From Nocardia pseudobrasiliensis NBRC 108224 (lineage in GTDB: Bacteria; Actinomycetota; Actinomycetes; Mycobacteriales; Mycobacteriaceae): a stretch of DNA of 64,000 nucleotides. The position numbers and the translations under genes are program-made. The notes beneath the pieces were generated by a model. That model saw nothing but the letters and a program-made list of their open reading frames with translations, was not told where the DNA came from and did not search any database. This document shows positions 52,764 to 61,117 of this stretch, piece by piece (within the stretch, counting starts at the first letter, position 1; each line of letters opens with the position of its first letter). The stretch spans positions 1 to 64,000 of the forward strand of contig NZ_BDBS01000052.1 of the NCBI RefSeq assembly GCF_001613105.1. Direction: 5' to 3'.

Positions 52764-53324
52764 ATGGACAACCCGCTGCGCCTCGAGGTCATCGTCGCCA
52801 GCGTGCGGCCCCAGCGGTTCGCGCCGGTGGTCGCCGACTGGTTCCTGCGCGTCGCGCGCGCCGATCCACGCTTCGACGTCGGCGTCATCGATCTGGCGCT
52901 GACGCCGCTGCCGATCGATCTGTCCGCGACGCAGCAATCCCGCGATTATTGCGAACGTCTGTCCGCAGCGGACGCTTTCGTCGCGATCACCTCCGAGTAC
53001 AACCACGGCTATCCGGCCTCGCTGAAGACCGCGCTGGACACCGCCAAGCACGAGTGGCGGGCCAAGCCGATCGGATTCGTCGGCTACGGCGGGCTGTCGG
53101 GGGGTTTGCGAGCCGTGGAGCAGCTGCGGCAGGTGGTCGCGGAGATCCATATGGTCTCGATCCGCGAGACCGTGAGCTTCCACGAGGCCAAGCGAAAATT
53201 CGACGCCGACGGGAATACCCACGACGGTGCGGCCATCGATGCGGCGCAGCGGTTGTTACGGCAATTGGCCTGGTGGGGTGAGCATTTGAGGGCCGCGCGA
53301 GCCTCCGACCCGTATCCCGGCTGA
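52764..53324 (+). CDS. NADPH-dependent FMN reductase
   Basis: 186 aa. A flavodoxin-like fold: EVIVASVRPQRFAPVVADW binds the FMN phosphate, and ITSEYNHGYPASLKTALD plus KPIGFVGYGGLSGGLRA are the family's later FMN-binding loops. Electron donor NAD(P)H; likely a quinone or azo reductase-type role. It stands alone, and its promoter has the leaderless geometry. Confidence 0.92.
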   Translation: MDNPLRLEVIVASVRPQRFAPVVADWFLRVARADPRFDVGVIDLALTPLPIDLSATQQSRDYCERLSAADAFVAITSEYNHGYPASLKTALDTAKHEWRAKPIGFVGYGGLSGGLRAVEQLRQVVAEIHMVSIRETVSFHEAKRKFDADGNTHDGAAIDAAQRLLRQLAWWGEHLRAARASDPYPG

Positions 53325-53342
53325 AAGCGTGCCGGGAAATAG

Positions 53343-53443
53343 GTGGGTGGCGGCCGGGATCGAGTGGGCGGCCGCCGGGGATTGAGTGGTTGGCGGCCGC
53401 AATGGGTCGGCGTCCGGGCAGTGGGTGGGCGGCGGCCCTACTG
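53343..53443. repeat. Degenerate short repeats before eccE
   Basis: Units beginning GTGGGTGGCGGCCGGGAT, GTGGGCGGCCGCC, GTGGTTGGCGGCCGC and GTGGGTGGGCGGCGG start at 53343, 53364, 53386 and 53421. They fill the gap up to the eccE stop. Imperfect copies of 21-35 bp. Confidence 0.6.
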
Positions 53444-55081
53444 GTTGGCCATGGCTCGACGCCCGCGGGGCTGGCCGATATAGGTCGTCTCGCGGGGAAT
53501 CGAGACCAGGTTCAGGTCGACCTGGGCGGTGCCGGTGCGCAGGATGACGTGGTTGCCGATCGCGCCGGGCTGCTGGATCGACAGATCCGGTCGGGTCGTG
53601 GGCCAGCTCATCGGGTCGCCGTAGACGTAGATCGTGGTGACGCCCGCGTGCGGCGGCGGGGCGAGGACCCCGTCCACCACGGCCGCGGTGAAATCGGCGT
53701 CGCTCTGGTGGGTTTCGACCGCCAGTGACAGTCGCTGCGGATTGCCGACCGTGGTGACCAGCTGATTCCACATGTGCGGGCGATCGGTGCGCACCAGCAC
53801 CCGCTCGCCGACGGCCAACGCGCGGAAGACCAGCTGCTGGGCCAGATACAGCTCCCCGGCCACATAGACCGTCGAAATACCCTGTCCGACAACGCGGACG
53901 GCCACACCATTGCCCTGATCATCGGAGCCGATCAGCTGACCGCAGCCCGAGGACGGCAGTCGCAGCGCGTCGATCGCGTCGATCGGATATTCGGCCAGCG
54001 GCACCACATCGTCGGCCAGCGGCGAGGCGATCGGGAAGTGCGCGATCAACCCCTCGCGATGGCGTCCGGCCAGCGACACCATGTGCTTGCGCTTGGCCTT
54101 CTCCGGCAGTTCGCGCGCGGTCAGCCGCCACGCTGCCCCGATCCGTACCGAATCGGCGGAACTGCCGGGCCGAAGCCGCACCGCGACCGTGGTCCCGCGC
54201 GAGGGCGCGACCCAAAGCTGGGCCAGCAGTTCGGAATCCAGCTGCCGGGGATCGATCGCGGCACCGATGTTCACGCTGTTGCCCAGCTCCGCGTAGCGCC
54301 ACTTCTGGCCGATACCACGCGGATCGGCGCCCGCGCTGATCTGCCGCAGCGCGGTGCGGATCTCGGGAGTGGTCAGCACGCGCGAGGCGCAGTCGGCATC
54401 CTCGAGCGCGCGCACGATGCGCTGAGTGGCGATGGTGACCGCGCGGCACGCGCCCTCGGTACCGCCGCCGCGGCGATCGGCCGCGTCCGGACAGGCCAGC
54501 AGATCGAAGCCGATCGCCAGCCACACCGTGCGATGCGCCGTCGCGGGCAGCGGGCCCAGCAGCGATTCGTAGATCGGTCCCGCGGGTGTGCCGGAGCGGC
54601 TGCGGTGGCCGTGGCTGATGATGTCGATGCCGCTGAGCAGGATGTCGTGCTGGGTGAGGCATTCGGCCAGTTCGGGCAGGGGCAGCAGATGCGAGGCGTG
54701 CACGGTGCTGCGGTCGATGCGGGTCAGGCCACCGCGCGGCGGCAATACCTCGACCACGGCGACCACCCGGCTGCCCTCCCAGTACAGGCCGAGTGAGCGT
54801 CCGTCCGGGCCGCGGAAGTCGATGGTGTCGCCGAGTTCGTATTCGTTGCGCGACCGATAGCGCCGGATCGTGGTGAACCAATCGGCGACGGTCCGCTTCC
54901 ACAGCGGAATCAACAGCAGCAGACCGGCCACGACCGCGGCGGCCAGCGCGTACCACCACCGCACGTGCAGGGCCGCGACGATCAGGCCGACGATCAGCCC
55001 CAGCAGCTGTGCCGCCAGCAGATTCGCCAGCGAGATCCGTCCAAACAGCGGGCGGCTGTTGGTCCCGCCAGGTTCGGCCAT
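53438..55081 (-). CDS. eccE: Type VII secretion membrane protein EccE (ESX locus 2)
   Basis: 547 aa, ATG. Two membrane segments near residues 18-60 (LLAAQLLGLIVGLIVAAL, WWYALAAAVVAGLLLLIPLW), then a soluble domain with PLPATAHRTVWLAIGFDLLA and GCGQLIGSD, shared with EccE of locus 1. It diverges from eccB. An eccE in an ESX-4-like locus is notable because mycobacterial ESX-4 usually lacks it, M. abscessus being a known exception. Confidence 0.87.
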   Translation of the reverse strand: MAEPGGTNSRPLFGRISLANLLAAQLLGLIVGLIVAALHVRWWYALAAAVVAGLLLLIPLWKRTVADWFTTIRRYRSRNEYELGDTIDFRGPDGRSLGLYWEGSRVVAVVEVLPPRGGLTRIDRSTVHASHLLPLPELAECLTQHDILLSGIDIISHGHRSRSGTPAGPIYESLLGPLPATAHRTVWLAIGFDLLACPDAADRRGGGTEGACRAVTIATQRIVRALEDADCASRVLTTPEIRTALRQISAGADPRGIGQKWRYAELGNSVNIGAAIDPRQLDSELLAQLWVAPSRGTTVAVRLRPGSSADSVRIGAAWRLTARELPEKAKRKHMVSLAGRHREGLIAHFPIASPLADDVVPLAEYPIDAIDALRLPSSGCGQLIGSDDQGNGVAVRVVGQGISTVYVAGELYLAQQLVFRALAVGERVLVRTDRPHMWNQLVTTVGNPQRLSLAVETHQSDADFTAAVVDGVLAPPPHAGVTTIYVYGDPMSWPTTRPDLSIQQPGAIGNHVILRTGTAQVDLNLVSIPRETTYIGQPRGRRAMANQ

Positions 55082-55192
55082 CGTCGTCCCCCAGTACCCG
55101 GTATCGGCCTGTTATCGGTGGCCGAGCTGAACTTCGGTCCTGCTGAACTGTACTGTGTTCTGCGAACGCGAGCACTTGTCGGGGGAGGACAC

Positions 55193-56701
55193 ATGCCTTC
55201 AAAGCCCACCACTCGCTGGCAGATAAGCGGGTACCGCTTTCTGGTCCGGCGAATGGAGCATGCCCTGGTGCGGCGGGATGTGCGCATGCTGCACGACCCG
55301 ATGCGTTCGCAATCGCGCGCCTACGCCGCGGGCATCGTGCTCGGTGTCGTCGCCCTGGCCGGTTGCGGTGTACTCGCGCTGCTGCGCCCTCAGGGTTCGA
55401 TCGGTGAGAACAAGATCCTGGTCGGTAAGGATTCCGGCGCCGTCTACGCGGTGATCGACGGTGTCGTGCATCCTGCGCTGAATCTGGCCTCGGCGCGGCT
55501 CGCGGTCGACGATCCGGCGAAACCGGTGTCCATCAAGGAATCCGAGCTGTCGAAGAAGCCGCTGGGCGCGCTGATCGGCATTCCGGGCGCGCCCGCCTCG
55601 ATGAACTTCGACACCGGCGGCAAGGGCCGGGTCTGGACCATCTGCGACGAGCTGCGCAACGACGGCAGCAACGCGGTCACCACGACCGTGGTCGCGGGCG
55701 ATCTGACGCTGGGGGACAAGGCCTCCGGGGTCGGGCACGGCAAGGCGCTGCTGGTGCAGGGCCGCGATTCGGCCTATCTGATCTACGACAATCAGCGCGC
55801 GCGAGTGAACCTGTCGGATCCGGCGGTGCTGGACTCGCTGAAGATCCGCGGCGTCACCCCGCGCCCGATCAGCGAGGGTCTGCTCAACTCCATCCCCGAG
55901 GTGCTGGAGATCAAGCCGCCCAAGATCGACGATCCGGGCGGGTTCCCCTCCGGCTATTCGCTGGGCGCGCATCGCATCGGCGATGTCGTGCACGTGGCCA
56001 CCAAGGACGAGTACTTCGTCCTGCTTCGCGATGGCATTCAGCAGATCTCGCCGATGACCGCGGATATCATCCGCTACTCCAACCCGTCGTCGAGCCGGGA
56101 CCAGGAGGTCGGTCAGTACGAGACCTCGCAGGGCGGTCCGCCGCATATCAACGTGCTCCAGGTCGCGAACTATCCGGACAGCGCCCCGACCATCGTCGAC
56201 GCCCGCGATCAGCCCGTGGACTGCCTGTCCTGGAAGCCGCTGTCGGGCGCCACCGACAAGACCGACGGCAGCAAGCGCGCCGAACTGACCCTGATCACCG
56301 GCCGCGCGCTGCCGATTCCCGATGGCGCGCAACCGGTCCGGCTAGCCCAGGCCGATGCGCCGGGGCATGTGGTGAGCGCGTTCTACAAGACTCCGGGCTC
56401 GGGTGTATTCGTGCAGACCACCGGCATCGAGCCCGACAGTCAGCGCAAGGACGCGATGTTCTTCATCTCCGACACCGGGGTCCGCTACGGCATCAAGAAC
56501 CCCGCCGCGGCCAAGGCCCTGGGAATGGACGCCGAGAAGGCGAAACCGGAACCCGCGCCCTATCCGATCGTCGGCCTGCTGGCCTCGGGTCCGTCGCTGG
56601 GCCGCGAGGAGGCCATGGTCGCCCACGACGGTGTCGCACCCGACGCCAATCCGGCCAAGCAACTGGTGAAGCCCAAGGACAGTCAGCCCGCGCAGAACTG
56701 A
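55193..56701 (+). CDS. eccB: Type VII secretion protein EccB (ESX locus 2)
   Basis: 502 aa from ATG at 55193 with GGGGGAGG upstream; the frame runs back 76 codons without a better start. TTRWQISGYRFLVRRMEHA, RRDVRMLHDPMR, one membrane segment (about 44-66) and RPQGSIGENKILVGKDSGA match EccB of locus 1 closely. The stop abuts the convergent MFS gene with no gap (56701/56702). Confidence 0.95.
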   Translation: MPSKPTTRWQISGYRFLVRRMEHALVRRDVRMLHDPMRSQSRAYAAGIVLGVVALAGCGVLALLRPQGSIGENKILVGKDSGAVYAVIDGVVHPALNLASARLAVDDPAKPVSIKESELSKKPLGALIGIPGAPASMNFDTGGKGRVWTICDELRNDGSNAVTTTVVAGDLTLGDKASGVGHGKALLVQGRDSAYLIYDNQRARVNLSDPAVLDSLKIRGVTPRPISEGLLNSIPEVLEIKPPKIDDPGGFPSGYSLGAHRIGDVVHVATKDEYFVLLRDGIQQISPMTADIIRYSNPSSSRDQEVGQYETSQGGPPHINVLQVANYPDSAPTIVDARDQPVDCLSWKPLSGATDKTDGSKRAELTLITGRALPIPDGAQPVRLAQADAPGHVVSAFYKTPGSGVFVQTTGIEPDSQRKDAMFFISDTGVRYGIKNPAAAKALGMDAEKAKPEPAPYPIVGLLASGPSLGREEAMVAHDGVAPDANPAKQLVKPKDSQPAQN

Positions 56702-57943
56702 TCAGTCCGAGGCGAATCTGATTCCCTTGGCCTCCTTGCCGATCAGGGTCAGCAGCGAGACCGCGAGCAGTACCGGCACGATGGTGACCGCCAGCGCGAA
56801 CGGGTAGCCGTGACTCTCGGCGAGGCGTTCCTGAATGGGCAGATTCAGCGAGGCGAGCAGATTGCCGAGCTGATAGGTGACCCCCGGATAGAAACCGCGG
56901 ATGGCATCGGGCGACATCTCGGTCAGATGTGCCGGGATGACGCCCCACGCGCCCTGCACGACGATCTGCATGAGGAACGAACCGAGGCACAGCATCGCCG
57001 CGGCATGCGAATACGCGAACAGCGGCACGATCGGCAGACCGAGCAGCGCGCAGAAGATGATGGTGTAGCGGCGGCCGTAGCGCTGCGAGAGGGTGCCGAA
57101 GACCAGGCCGCCGATGATCGCGCCGATGTTGTACACCACCGCGATCCATTTGGCGGTCGCCGTCGACAGTCCCGCGCCGCCGTGCTCGGAGGACGAGAGG
57201 AAGGTCGGGTAGACGTCCTGGGTGCCGTGCGACATCCAGTTGAACGCCGTCATCAGCAGCACCAGATAGACGAACCGCCGCACCACAACGGGATTGGTGA
57301 GCACATCGCGCAACGAGGTCCGGGTGACCCGCATCCGCTCGCGGGATCTCTCCCACACCTCCGATTCCCCGACCCGGGTGCGAATGATCAGAATGATCAG
57401 CGCCGGAACGATCGACAGCGCGAACAACCAGCGCCACGACAGCCCGAGCCAGTTCATCACCAGCAGCGAGGCGAGCGAGGCCAGCAGGTAGCCGAACGAA
57501 TAACCCTCCTGCAGCAGACCGGAGAAGAAGCCGCGCCGTTCGACCGGAATCTTCTCCATCGCCAGCGCCGCGCCCAGCCCCCACTCCCCGCCCATGCCGA
57601 TGCCGTAGAGCAGGCGAAGAATCAGCAGCACAGTGAAATTCGGCGCGAACGCGCAGGCGAAGCCGATGACCGAATAGAACGCGACATCGGCCATCAACGG
57701 GATACGCCGTCCGACCCGATCGGCCCACAGCCCGAACAGCAGCGCGCCCACCGGTCGCATGATGAGTGTGGCCGTGGTGATGAACGCGACGTCGGCCTTG
57801 GCCATATCGAAGCTCTTGGCGATATCGGCGTAGACGAACACCACCACGAAGAAGTCGAAGGCGTCCATCGTCCAGCCGAGCTGTGCGGCGACGAAGGCAT
57901 TGCGCTGGTCGGCGCTGAGCCGCTGTCGTGATGCTGTTGGCAT
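56702..57943 (-). CDS. MFS transporter, sialate/lactate:H+ symporter-like
   Basis: 413 aa from ATG at 57943, which follows a GGGAG-type site; a 44-codon upstream extension is low-complexity. Twelve membrane segments, LWADRVGRRIPL in loop 2-3, GMGGEWGLGAALAME and the SHGTQDVYPTFL motif, seen in the SHS family of carboxylate or sialate carriers. It sits between eccB and mycP of an ESX locus, where no transporter is usual. The substrate is unknown. Confidence 0.85.
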   Translation of the reverse strand: MPTASRQRLSADQRNAFVAAQLGWTMDAFDFFVVVFVYADIAKSFDMAKADVAFITTATLIMRPVGALLFGLWADRVGRRIPLMADVAFYSVIGFACAFAPNFTVLLILRLLYGIGMGGEWGLGAALAMEKIPVERRGFFSGLLQEGYSFGYLLASLASLLVMNWLGLSWRWLFALSIVPALIILIIRTRVGESEVWERSRERMRVTRTSLRDVLTNPVVVRRFVYLVLLMTAFNWMSHGTQDVYPTFLSSSEHGGAGLSTATAKWIAVVYNIGAIIGGLVFGTLSQRYGRRYTIIFCALLGLPIVPLFAYSHAAAMLCLGSFLMQIVVQGAWGVIPAHLTEMSPDAIRGFYPGVTYQLGNLLASLNLPIQERLAESHGYPFALAVTIVPVLLAVSLLTLIGKEAKGIRFASD

Positions 57944-58055
57944 AGCCCGCTCCCGCTCGAACCTCGACGTTACGAATTCTGCGCCGATCCTGACGGACGC
58001 GTGGCGTGTCGGTCGATGATTTCCGGTCGGGCCGCGAGTCGGGGTGGAACTTCGG

Positions 58056-59483
58056 TCAGTTGTCCTCGCGCACACCGAAGACGCGGCGGATGGGGAACGA
58101 GGCCAGATAGCCGAGCACCAGCAGGACGCCGATGACGCCGGTGCCGATCAGGGCGACATTGCGTGAGGTGTGATCCGGTGGCGGCGGGGTGACGGGCACG
58201 GGTAGCTGCATGGAGCGTCCGGTGATCGAACTCGGCTTCTTCTCCAGTACCGTTTTCGGATCGACGGAGTGGGTCAGCGCCGCGATGGGATCGATGACGC
58301 CGAAGCCCTCCCACGGATTCCAGCCCTCCGGCGGCCGGTGCGCGGTCGCCTCGATGCGCTTGACGACCTCGGCCGCGGGCAGTTCGGGGAAGCGGGCGCG
58401 CACGAGCGCCGCCACGCCGGAGACATAGGGTACGGCGAAGCTGGTGCCACGCAAGGGATTCGCGCCGTTGCGGCCGATCGTGGCATTGGCCAGACCGGTG
58501 CCGTTGGGATCGAGGGAGATGATCTGCTCACCCGGTGCGGAGACCCCGACCCAGGGGCCGGGCACGGTGAACTGGGACGGCTGACCGTTGAGGTCGACCG
58601 AGCCGACCGCCAACACGTACTTGTCGTACCAGGCCGGGGTGACCGCGACGGCGAGGCTGTTCCACGGATCGGCGGTCGGATTGACCGGATCCATCCCCGA
58701 ATTGCCCTGGCACTGTTGGTTTCCGCCGCCACCGCCCGGATCGGCGTTACCGGCCGCGGCGACGATCACGGCATCCTTGACCTCGGCGGCGTACTGTACG
58801 GCCGCGCCGACGGAGGCGTCGTTCAGATTCGCCGGTCCGCAGGCGACCTCGCTGATATTGATGATCCGCGCGCCCATATCCGCCGCGTGCCGGATGGCCA
58901 TGGCCAGCGTCGTCGTCTTGCCCACGCCGCCACCGTTTTTGGGATCGTTCGGATCGACCTGGGTGTTCTTGTACCGGTAGAGCTCGGAGGTCTGGCGGAT
59001 CGAGACGATCCGCGCGTCCGGCGCGACACCCGCGAAACCGTCGCGGTCCGACGGTTGTGCGGCGATCAGGCCCGCGACGATGGTGCCGTGCACATCGCAG
59101 TCCTCGGTGCCGTCACTGGTACCCACGTAGTCGCCGCCGCCGGACAGATCGCGCAGCCGCGGATGCCGGGCCACGCCGGTGTCGATGACCGCGACCGTCT
59201 GGCCCGCGCCCCGACTGAACTGCCAGGCGTCGGTGATGCCCAGGAACTGTTGTGCCGGAGGATGTCCCGGTGAGTTGACCGACTGCGTTCCGGTGCAGGG
59301 GTTGTTGGTGGGTTCGGTCGGCTCCGGCGGCGAGGGATTGCCGTCGGCGGGCAGCGCGCCCGGATTGATCGGCGGCGGACCGCCCGCGACCGCGGCCGGT
59401 GCGCCGATCACCGCGGACAGTGCGGTCACGGCCGTCGCCAGCGCTACCGCGGTGCCGCGGCGAACGAAGCTTCGCGTCGTCAT
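58056..59483 (-). CDS. mycP: Mycosin MycP (ESX locus 2)
   Basis: 475 aa from ATG at 59483, 8 bp after the eccD stop; the frame upstream is eccD shadow. Signal peptide about 1-33, catalytic D101 (VAVIDTGV), H132 (DCDVHGT) and S348 (GTSFAVPY). A Pro-rich stretch and a C-terminal membrane anchor (VALIGTGVIGVLLVLGYLA) follow. A long loop with GGGGGNQQCQG (about 260-275) is expanded relative to MycP of locus 1. Confidence 0.95.
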   Translation of the reverse strand: MTTRSFVRRGTAVALATAVTALSAVIGAPAAVAGGPPPINPGALPADGNPSPPEPTEPTNNPCTGTQSVNSPGHPPAQQFLGITDAWQFSRGAGQTVAVIDTGVARHPRLRDLSGGGDYVGTSDGTEDCDVHGTIVAGLIAAQPSDRDGFAGVAPDARIVSIRQTSELYRYKNTQVDPNDPKNGGGVGKTTTLAMAIRHAADMGARIINISEVACGPANLNDASVGAAVQYAAEVKDAVIVAAAGNADPGGGGGNQQCQGNSGMDPVNPTADPWNSLAVAVTPAWYDKYVLAVGSVDLNGQPSQFTVPGPWVGVSAPGEQIISLDPNGTGLANATIGRNGANPLRGTSFAVPYVSGVAALVRARFPELPAAEVVKRIEATAHRPPEGWNPWEGFGVIDPIAALTHSVDPKTVLEKKPSSITGRSMQLPVPVTPPPPDHTSRNVALIGTGVIGVLLVLGYLASFPIRRVFGVREDN

Positions 59484-59491
59484 GATCGCGC

Positions 59492-60958
59492 TCAGAGCGA
59501 ACGAACGAGCGTGTACAACTCGGCCACCCAGAACACCAGCGGCACAACGGCGGCCACGAAGGCGTACTCGAGCAGTTCCACCGCCCGCCGCATCGGTGGC
59601 GTGGCCTGCTGATTGGGCACGATGATGCCGAAGATCAAGCCGGCCACCAGCATCACCATCGCCGCGCCGAATACGGCCAGCGGCTGGTCCAGGGTGAAGG
59701 CCGCGCCGATCAGCATGAGCAGCACGATGGCCGTGCCGCCCGCGATCAGGACCACGGCCTGTTCGGCGCCCGCGTAGGTGCGGCTGCGGAACATCAGCAC
59801 GACCGCGGCCACCAGCGCCAGGGCGATGCCGGGCCAGTACGGGCTCGAGGCCCGGGGATCGACCGCGGCCAGTGCGCCGGCCACGGTCACGATCGCGGTC
59901 GCGGCGACCAGGCCGGCCAGATACATCCGGGCCCGTTCGGATTTCGCGCGCAGCACATCCATCGTGGGCAGCGCGCGATGGTCGTCGGGATCGTCCTCGG
60001 TCGGATCGATCGGGGTGCCGGGCGAGGGCACCGGCGGCAGCGGCAGCTTCGCCAGCAGCATCGACACCCGCGGCGCGAGCGACAGTGCGCCGAGCGCCAG
60101 CGCCGCGGCGACCGCGCCGATCGCCTTGTTCGGCTGATCGGTCAGCAGGCCGACGAGACTGGCCGGAATGGCGAAGATCGCGAGCGTGGTCGCCCCGATG
60201 AACAGCGCCAGGCCCACCCCGCTGACCCGCCACGCCAAAACCGCGGTCGCGCCGACGAGTACCGAACCGAGCAGGAAGTTCGCCCAGCCGTAGTGATCGG
60301 GCACGATCAGCATGCCCGCGGTGAACGCGGTCGGCAGCGCGCAGCCGCCGAGCACCAGCGCGGTGGAGCGATCGCCGTACATGCGGCTGAGCACGGTGCC
60401 CGCGATGACGAGCAGGATCGTGATGACCGCGGCCACCGACCCGGGAATCCAGCCCGGGAGAGCGTCCGGTGCGGCCAGCAGTCCGGTGCAGCCGACGAGC
60501 ATGGTCAGTACGGCGATGACGGATCCGGTGATCCGGGCGATCCGCGGCGACCAGGACCGGAAATGGTCGGCGTCGGCGATCGCGACGTTGTACATGATGT
60601 CGTCGAACAACGGTGTGGGCGCGACATGATCGGCGCTTTCCAACATGAGCAACTCACCGTCGCGCACGCCGTGTTCGCCGAGACTCAGTGAATTCGAAAA
60701 GGGCGGTTGACCGATCCGCGCCAGCACCCATTCGGCCGGTTCGAATTGTTCGCCTGTATTGTCGAATTCGTTGGTGCGGCTGTGTTGGGCGACCATATCG
60801 ACGACGCTCGGAATGACAAGCGCCACCGGCACATCCACCGGTATGGCCATATCGACCTGAGTGTGTTTGGCGAGAATGGTGACCCGCGCGAGGTCCGGCG
60901 CCCGGACGATTCCGCGGCTCGCATCTTCCTCGATGTGGTCCAGTCGCGCGTGCGTCAC
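59492..60958 (-). CDS. eccD: Type VII secretion channel protein EccD (ESX locus 2)
   Basis: 488 aa from GTG at 60958 (GGGGGAA just upstream). N-terminal ubiquitin-like domain (about 20-120), then about eleven membrane segments ending FVAAVVPLVFWVAELYTLV. Translated with mycP (8-bp gap). It diverges from eccC with 159 bp between them. Confidence 0.93.
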   Translation of the reverse strand: MTHARLDHIEEDASRGIVRAPDLARVTILAKHTQVDMAIPVDVPVALVIPSVVDMVAQHSRTNEFDNTGEQFEPAEWVLARIGQPPFSNSLSLGEHGVRDGELLMLESADHVAPTPLFDDIMYNVAIADADHFRSWSPRIARITGSVIAVLTMLVGCTGLLAAPDALPGWIPGSVAAVITILLVIAGTVLSRMYGDRSTALVLGGCALPTAFTAGMLIVPDHYGWANFLLGSVLVGATAVLAWRVSGVGLALFIGATTLAIFAIPASLVGLLTDQPNKAIGAVAAALALGALSLAPRVSMLLAKLPLPPVPSPGTPIDPTEDDPDDHRALPTMDVLRAKSERARMYLAGLVAATAIVTVAGALAAVDPRASSPYWPGIALALVAAVVLMFRSRTYAGAEQAVVLIAGGTAIVLLMLIGAAFTLDQPLAVFGAAMVMLVAGLIFGIIVPNQQATPPMRRAVELLEYAFVAAVVPLVFWVAELYTLVRSL

Positions 60959-61072
60959 GCTTCCCCCAACCTCGTCTCTACCTCGTGTTTCCGCATGCGC
61001 ACCGGTTTGCGGTCGCGCGGTTCATCCGTGCAGAATGCTGCCCGAACTGTACGACATGTCGGCAGCGCCCTC

Positions 61073-61078
61073 TACACT
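61073..61078 (+). promoter_or_regulatory. Candidate -10 element upstream of eccC (locus 2)
   Basis: TACACT 40 bp before the eccC ATG. The 9-mer GAACTGTAC lies at 61044-61052, about where a -35 would be, and also at 55145-55153 before eccB of this locus. Confidence 0.4.
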
Positions 61079-61117
61079 GAGGCCGCAGTACAGTCGCCGA
61101 AGGGGGATCTTGCGTCG

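Noticed and set aside
54965..55192. N-terminal extension of eccB (locus 2) upstream of 55193.
   Set aside because: It overlaps the start of divergent eccE, and the conserved EccB N-terminus and a strong ribosome site begin at 55193.
59484..60233. N-terminal extension of mycP (locus 2) into eccD.
   Set aside because: The signal peptide begins at 59483; upstream residues are a shadow of eccD.
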